From assembly GCA_023374025.1 (NCBI GenBank), contig SIJG01000001.1:1735787-1799786 (forward strand): a stretch of 64,000 nucleotides of DNA, written 5' to 3'. Below, one piece after another: positions 57,565 through 64,000 of the stretch. The notes under the pieces are model-generated. The model saw nothing but the letters and a program-made list of their open reading frames with translations, did not search any database and had not been told where the DNA came from. The translations under genes were made by a program, and so were the position numbers. This DNA comes from Heterodera schachtii (Eukaryota; Nematoda; Chromadorea; Rhabditida; Heteroderidae). Within the stretch, counting starts at the first letter, position 1; each line of letters begins with the position of its first letter.

Positions 57565-60500
57565 TAAAACACCACCTAAAACGGGTATTTTCCGGCAATT
57601 GTAAAACGACAGATTTTATTTGCGCGTTTTCCGGAAATTAAAACACAATTACAATTGAAAACATTGCTTTAAAATTAATTTCGCAGGAGATATTATTGCA
57701 ATTGTAAAACACCACCTAAAACGCGTATTTTCCGGCAAATTGTAAAACGACGGATTTTATTTGCGCGTTTTCCAGAAATTTAAAACATTGATGAGATATT
57801 ATTTCCATTGTAAAACACCACCTAAAACGGGTATTTTCCGGCAAAATGTAAAACGACAGATTTTATTTGCGCGTTTTCCAGAAATTAAAACACAATTACA
57901 ATTGAAAACATTGCTTTAAAATTAATTTCCCAGGAGATATTTTTGCAATTGTAAAACACCACCTAAACGCGTATTTTCCGGCAAATTGTAAAACGACTGC
58001 GCGTTTTCCGGAAATTTAAAACACAATTACAGTTGAAAAAATTGATTTAAAATTAATTTCCCAGGAGATATTATTGCAATTGTAAAACAGCACCTAAAAC
58101 GCGTATTTTCCGGCAAATTGTAAAACGACTGCGCATTTTCCGGAAATTTAAAACACAATTACAATTGAAAACATTGATTTAAAATTAATTTCCCAGGAGC
58201 TATTATTGCAATTGTAAAACACCACCTAAAACGCGTATTTTCCGGCAAATTGTAAAACGACTGCGCGTTTTCCGGAAATTTAAAACACAATTACAATTGA
58301 AAACATTGATTTAAAATTAATTTCCCAGGAGATATTTTTGCAATTGTAAAACACCACCTAAACGCGTATTTTCCGGCAAATTGTAAAACGACTGCGCGTT
58401 TTCCGGAAATTTAAAACACAATTACAATTGAAAACATTGATTTAAAATTAATTTCCCAGGAGCTATTATTGCAATTGTAAAACACCACCTAAAACGCGTA
58501 TTTTCCGGCAAATTGTAAAACGACTGCGCGTTTTCCGGAAATTTAAAACACAATTGCAATTGAAAACATTGATATAAAATTAATTTCCCAGGAGATATTA
58601 TTGCAATTGTAAAACAGCACCTAAAACGCGTATTTTCCGGCAAATTGTAAAACAACGGATTTTATTTGCGCGTTTTCCGGAAATTTAAAACACAATTACA
58701 ATTGAAAACATTGATTTAAAATTAATTTCCCAGGAGCTATTATTGCAATTGTAAAACACCACCTAAAACGCGTATTTTCCGGCAAATTGTAAAACGACTG
58801 CGCGTTTTCCGGAAATTTAAAACACAATTACAATTGAAAAAATTGATTTAAAATTAATTTCCCAGGAGATATTATTGCAATTGTAAAACACCACCTAAAA
58901 CGCGTATTTTCCGGCAAATTGTAAAACGACTGCGCGTTTTCCGGAAATTTAAAACACAATTGCAATTGAAAACATTGATATAAAATTAATTTCCCAGGAG
59001 ATATTATTGCAATTGTAAAACAGCACCTAAAACGCGTATTTTCCGGCAAATTGTAAAACAACGGATTTTATTTGCGCGTTTTCCGGAAATTTAAAACACA
59101 ATTACAATTGAAAACATTGATATAAAATTAATTTCCCAGGAGATATTATTGCAATTGTAAAACAGCACCTAAAACGGGTATTTTCCGGCAATTGTAAAAC
59201 GACAGATTTTATTTGCGCGTTTTCCAGAAATTAAAACACAATTACAATTGAAAACATTGCTTTAAAATTAATTTCCCAGGAGATATTTTTGCAATTGTAA
59301 AACACCACCTAAACGCGTATTTTCCGGCAAATTGTAAAACGACTGCGCGTTTTCCGGAAATTTAAAACACAATTACAGTTGAAAAAATTGATTTAAAATT
59401 AATTTCCCAGGAGATATTATTGCAATTGTAAAACAGCACCTAAAACGCGTATTTTCCGGCAAATTGTAAAACGACTGCGCATTTTCCGGAAATTTAAAAC
59501 ACAATTACAATTGAAAACATTGATTTAAAATTAATTTCCCAGGAGCTATTATTGCAATTGTAAAACACCACCTAAAACGCGTATTTTCCGGCAAATTGTA
59601 AAACGACTGCGCGTTTTCCGGAAATTTAAAACACAATTACAATTGAAAACATTGATATAAAATTAATTTCCCAGGAGATATTATTTTTTCCGGCAATTGT
59701 AAAACGACAGATTTTATTTGCGCGTTTTCCAGAAATTAAAACACAATTACAATTGAAAACATTGCTTTAAAATTAATTTCCCAGGAGATATTTTTGCAAT
59801 TGTAAAACACCACCTAAACGCGTATTTTCCGGCAAATTGTAAAACGACTGCGCGTTTTCCGGAAATTTAAAACACAATTACAATTGAAAACATTGATTTA
59901 AAATTAATTTCCCAGGAGCTATTATTGCAATTGTAAAACACCACCTAAAACGCGTATTTTCCGGCAAATTGTAAAACGACTGCGCGTTTTCCGGAAATTT
60001 AAAACACAATTGCAATTGAAAACATTGATATAAAATTAATTTCCCAGGAGATATTATTGCAATTGTAAAACAGCACCTAAAACGCGTATTTTCCGGCAAA
60101 TTGTAAAACAACGGATTTTATTTGCGCGTTTTCCGGAAATTTAAAACACAATTACAATTGAAAACATTGATTTAAAATTAATTTCCCAGGAGCTATTATT
60201 GCAATTGTAAAACACCACCTAAAACGCGTATTTTCCGGCAAATTGTAAAACGACTGCGCGTTTTCCGGAAATTTAAAACACAATTACAATTGAAAAATTG
60301 ATTTAAAATTAATTTCCCAGGAGATATTATTGCAATTGTAAAACAGCACCTAAAACGCGTATTTTCCGGCAAATTGTAAAACGACTGCGCGTTTTCCGGA
60401 AATTTAAAACACAATTACAATTGAAAACATTGATTTAAAATTAATTTCCCAGGAGCTATTATTGCAATTGTAAAACACCACCTAAAACGCGTATTTTCCG

Positions 60501-60780
60501 GCAAATTGTAAAACGACTGCGCGTTTTCCGGAAATTTAAAACACAATTACAGTTGAAAAAATTGATTTAAAATTAATTTCCCAGGAGATATTATTGCAAT
60601 TGTAAAACAGCACCTAAAACGCGTATTTTCCGGCAAATTGTAAAACGACTGCGCGTTTTCCGGAAATTTAAAACACAATTACAATTGAAACATTGCTTTA
60701 AAATTAATTTCCCAGGAGATATTATTGCAATTGTAAAACACCATCTAAAACGCGTATTTTCCGGCAATTGTAAAACGACG
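57565..60780. repeat. Satellite array, about 132-bp monomer
   Basis: Roughly 25 head-to-tail units, each with CAATTGTAAAACACCACC, GCGTATTTTCCGGCAAATTG, CGCGTTTTCCGG and TTAATTTCCCAGGAG. Most are 131-132 bases; a variant of about 142 carries GGATTTTATTTG. Variants recur in blocks (an AACGGGTATTTT/CCAGAAATT form at about 57.83, 59.18 and 59.69 kb), which points to higher-order duplication. One unit is cut near 59,685. Open 70-77-codon reverse frames repeat with the unit and are by-products of its 44-codon length. Confidence 0.97.
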
Positions 60781-61127
60781 GACCATTTTCCCATTTGTCG
60801 TGCCTATTTTGTGTGTCTTTTCGGGCCTACTTATTTATTGGCAGTTTTTAGTGCCTAAGAATATGGACTCAACATAATTGTAAAAATTACACGCAAAATT
60901 TCAAAATTTTCACCGACACCGGCAACCACCCATAATCCCACATTTCGCCCCAATTTTTGCATTTTCCTTTTTAGGCCCCTATTTTGGGATTTTCACCCCA
61001 AAAACCGCACTCTGATGATCAACCACTTTTTTATTTTTTTCTTATTTGATTTTTTTTCATCGACCAATTGATAAATGCGTAATTGGCGGCGATAAACTGA
61101 TAAACAACAAATGCAAATCGCTAATGG
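60781..61127. repeat. Junction of satellite with dispersed repeat
   Basis: 60,795-60,860 carries GTGCCTATTTTGTG/TTAGTGCC units and 60,960-61,000 AGGCCCCTATTTTGGG, the same dispersed family as 13.8 kb. Confidence 0.5.
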
Positions 61128-61635
61128 TTGAATGGGCAACACCAAAGGGAAAACCGGTACGACGTCAGTCTTAACAATTTCAAAGTATACCAAACAACGC
61201 AAAAACACAAAACAAAACTATACCAACTTTCAACAAATTGCATTCGCTTTCTCTCTCTATTCTCTCTAATTGCCTAATTAACAAATAATTCTCTCTTTCA
61301 CTCTCTCCGTTAATTCATTTAGTCCCTTTCTTGAGACATTATTTATTTTACAAATTAATTTATTTTGAAAATATTCACTCTTATCGTCCCACAAAAAGGG
61401 ACGGACTGATCAATTTTCGGGTTTTCTAGAAAAGTTTCGGTATTTAGGGGCGTATTTTCATTTTTATTGAATTATAATTTAGTATTTTTTGCGAAATACC
61501 GCATATGGGTAAAAGGTAAAACTGGACGAGATTTTGTTTTCTCTGCATTTGTTCTCTGGGGTAATTTGAATTGTAAAATTTGAATTTTGGCTCTTTTAGT
61601 ATTTTGAATTAAATTAATTTTGCCATTGTGAGCCG
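61128..61635 (+). promoter_or_regulatory. 5' block of P450 copy 2
   Basis: Matches 45,486-45,785 plus 46,420-46,623 of copy 1, without the 600-bp insertion: CCGGTACGACGTCA, CTCTCT tracts, then GGTAAAACTGGACGAGATTT and GCCATTGTGAGCCG just before the start codon. Confidence 0.5.
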
Positions 61636-64000
61636 ATGCTGCCACTGCTTGGCCTTCTGTTCCTCTCCGCCTTCCTCTTTTGGCATTTTGTTTGGAAGCG
61701 ACGCGACCTGCCGCCCGGGCCCGTGCCATTGCCTCTGGTGGGCAACGGCCTCACCATCGACCGGTTCGTCCCCTTTTTCCTCCTCCGCCTTCTTTTTGTC
61801 CGTCTGCTTCTCTTGTTTCTTCTTCATCCTTTCACTTGACCTTTCTTTTGTTCTGTTGTTTTTGTTTTTTTCTCTTCCTTTCTATTCTGCTCCTCGCCCT
61901 CTTTATTTCTTTTTCCTCTTTCCCCTATCTAGGTATTCCTCAGTCCATTTCTCTTTTCTCTTCCTCTTTTTCTTTCCTTCCCTCTTTCTCCCATCCGTTG
62001 TTCTCTTTCTCTCTCTTTTTTACTCTTATACATCCTTCTTATCCTCTTCTTCTGCCATTCCACTTCTCCCCCTTTTCTCCTCTTAATCCAATTCTCTCTT
62101 CCTTTCCCTCCTCCTCGTCCATTATTTTCTTCCATTTTTATGTCCTTCTCCCGCTTGCATCAAACAGTTCAAAATGCCCTTATGCCATCTACCAACAATG
62201 GGCACGTAAGTTCGGCCCCATTTACACCATTTGGCTTGGTGAACTGCCCGTTGTGGTCGTGGCCGACTTCCAACTGATGCGCGAACTGTTCGTCAAGGAC
62301 GGTGATACATTTGCCGGCAGGGATTTCATGGAGGAACTTTTCAAAGTGTGCGCCGGTATGGCAAAGAATGGCATTTTGTCCGCCCAATTCATATAACAAT
62401 TGATTAACCGTTCAGCATCCCATGGAAAATGTTACGGAGTGATCAGAACCGAGGGCGAATTGTGGAAAGTGACACGCAAATTTGCGATGCGCAATTTGGG
62501 GATGGGAAAGGCGCGGTTGGAGCAAAAGGTGAGGAGGGGCAGGGGGAAGCGACGCATGTTGAAGCAGTATGGGAAATTTTGGCGGAAGTTGAAACAGAAC
62601 TGGGCTTAATGGAGGAAGTTGAAGCAGTATAGGGAATAATGACGGAACTTGAATCAGTACAGAGAATATTGGCGGAAGTTGAAATAATATGGTGCATATG
62701 GCGGAAGTTGAAGAAAGGAATAGTGACGAAGTTGAAGCAATAAGAGGAATAGTGGCAGAAGTTGAACCAGTCCGAGGAGTAATAGCGGAAGTTGAAACAG
62801 TACGAGAAATAGTGGCAGAAGCTGAAGCAATATGGGGAATAATGGAGGAAGTTGAAGCAGTACGGGCAATAGTGGCTAAAGTTTAAGCAGTTCAGCGACA
62901 TTATCCTTTATTGTGCATTTATTATAGTATTTGAGCGACATCAACACAATGTTTGGGCGAATTCGGCAACAGATCGCTTTTGCAGCAGCAGAGGAAGATA
63001 CAAGCGGAATTCAGCTGTATTTGCACATTAACCGTTTGATCGGCTCCACAATCAATCAGCTGTTATTTGGGCACTCATTCAGTGATGTGTGTGTTGGGCG
63101 CCTTTTTTGGCATTCGGGCATTAGAGTTCGGGCCCGGTTATACCCAAGGGCATCGGCAATAAAATTTTGAAAATTCCGTCAAGTTCGATTTTGATTTTTC
63201 GGAATTTGCTATTTACACACTGTGTCATTAGGCTAATTTTTAACACTTTTGACCCCTAATAGGACCAAATGAACGACTTTCATCAACTCAAAAATACCAT
63301 GGATAACCAGACTAAGCTCCTCGATTCCATCGCCGGAAAAGCTTTGATCGGAATGCCTTTTCTCCGATATTTTCCGCCCTTTTGTTGGACCTTTGCCAAA
63401 TTTGACAACAATTTGAGCAATGTTTATGCGTACATTGACAAAACAATTGCAAAACGAATGGCCAAACGGAGTAAAACAATGGAAAACGGAGGGGAGGAGG
63501 AGGAGGATTTGCTGAATTGCTTCTTGGACCAAATGGAGGAGAACGGCGCAACGCAAAACGGAAGCGTCGCGGAGGGCGAAGGCAAAGCGGAAGACTATTT
63601 CAAGTGAGTACGAGGTTTAAACGACCCGAAAATTCCATACTGGTCACAATTATTTTATGAATCTGAAATTTTTATGCTAATAGACAATCCATGAACTATA
63701 ATCGTATGTACCGTTTTTTAAATTTGATTACGCTAAACAAAGTTGTGACGATTTTTTCATTAAAATTGGCATCATCTTTAATAGCCCATTTCAGCCTTGA
63801 AAATTTGCGCAATGTGTGCTTCGATTTGTTCCTCGCCGGACAGGCAATTAAAATTAATTAATTAATTAACTTATTTATTGTTTTCTTATTAAACGGTGGC
63901 CATTTCAAAGTTTGAATGGGACGAAAATTATTTTAAATTAAAGTGAAGGACGAATCCGACTTAATGATGTCTTAGACATTTCAGAATAGTCACCACGGGA
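61636..64000 (+). CDS. Cytochrome P450 paralogue, cut by window end
   Basis: Exons 61636-61763, 62168-62355, 62416-62528, 62928-63086, 63263-63603 and 63795-63843 are each the same length as exons 1-6 of the 46.6-kb gene and differ by few residues (for example IDR for IER, CAASHG for [18 protein letters not shown] for [12 protein letters not shown]). It breaks off after FDLFLAGQ, inside the I-helix motif, at a GC donor (63,844). The remaining five exons, including the haem loop, lie beyond 64,000. No defect in the visible part. Same membrane anchor and proline hinge. Tandem, same-strand duplicate. Confidence 0.93.
62560..62885. repeat. GAAGTTGAAGCAGTA minisatellite in P450 intron 3
   Basis: About eleven diverged units of some 30 bases (GAAGTTGAAGCAGTA, GGGAATAATGG, GCGGAAGTTGAA), longer than the copy in the first P450; length differs between the paralogues. 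Confidence 0.85.

Noticed and set aside
58422..60794. Recurring reverse-strand frames (MFYNLPENTRFRCCF...)
   Set aside because: They repeat with the 132-base (44-codon) satellite unit and have no upstream exon or signal; a by-product of the repeat.
62443..62901. 152-codon reverse frame rich in Tyr/Cys/Phe
   Set aside because: Shadow of the GAAGTTGAAGCAGTA minisatellite in P450 intron 3.

Overview
The window looks like nuclear DNA of a nematode. It is AT-rich, its genes are split by many short introns, and it holds nematode-typical families: an SXP/RAL-2 protein, a phospholipase B-like protein, MATH-BTB, and a clan-2 cytochrome P450. Several introns that must be removed to keep conserved frames start with GC instead of GT. 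Frequent GC-AG introns are something I associate with cyst nematodes (Heteroderidae), so a tylenchid plant parasite is my best guess; that part is inference. Many 3' splice sites are AAG or GAG rather than CAG.

Layout. 0.5-2.4 kb: 3' part of a purple (tartrate-resistant type) acid phosphatase, with a foldback repeat in an intron. 2.4-18.3 kb: a transposon-rich zone with hAT-type elements carrying 8-bp target duplications, and several elements whose long terminal inverted repeats are built of short tandem repeats. One of these encloses a piece homologous to a small secreted-peptide gene at 14.2 kb. Small candidate genes lie at 8.1-8.6 and 9.1-9.4 kb, the latter with a pseudogene copy broken by two transposons. 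19.7-20.3 kb: a secreted proline-rich/glycine-tyrosine-rich protein. 20.3-25.4 kb: little recognisable. 25.4-27.5 kb: a cluster of three copies of an FtsH-type M41 metallopeptidase domain without the AAA+ ATPase; only the middle copy gives a full model. 28.9-33.7 kb: complete 17-exon phospholipase B-like gene. 34.2-37.2 kb (minus): MATH-BTB gene with a signal-peptide-like start. 40.6-42.6 kb: two-module cysteine-rich secreted or GPI-anchored protein with a frameshift. 43.0-44.4 kb (minus): SXP/RAL-2 protein. 46.6-50.4 kb: complete 11-exon cytochrome P450. 51-53.6 kb (minus): a small membrane protein and a decayed retrotransposon gag split by a 900-bp hAT-type element. 56.2-57.1 kb: another tandem-repeat-TIR element. 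57.6-60.8 kb: a satellite of about 132 bp period. 61.6-64.0 kb: a second P450, paralogous to the first and cut by the window end.

There is no operon-like grouping. The two P450s, with a matching 5' block, are a tandem segmental duplication about 15 kb apart. The secreted or membrane genes (phosphatase, phospholipase B-like, SXP/RAL-2, cysteine-rich, small peptides) form an assortment, not an obvious pathway. Exon models were built by eye from splice sites, reading phase and family resemblance; none has been checked against transcripts.
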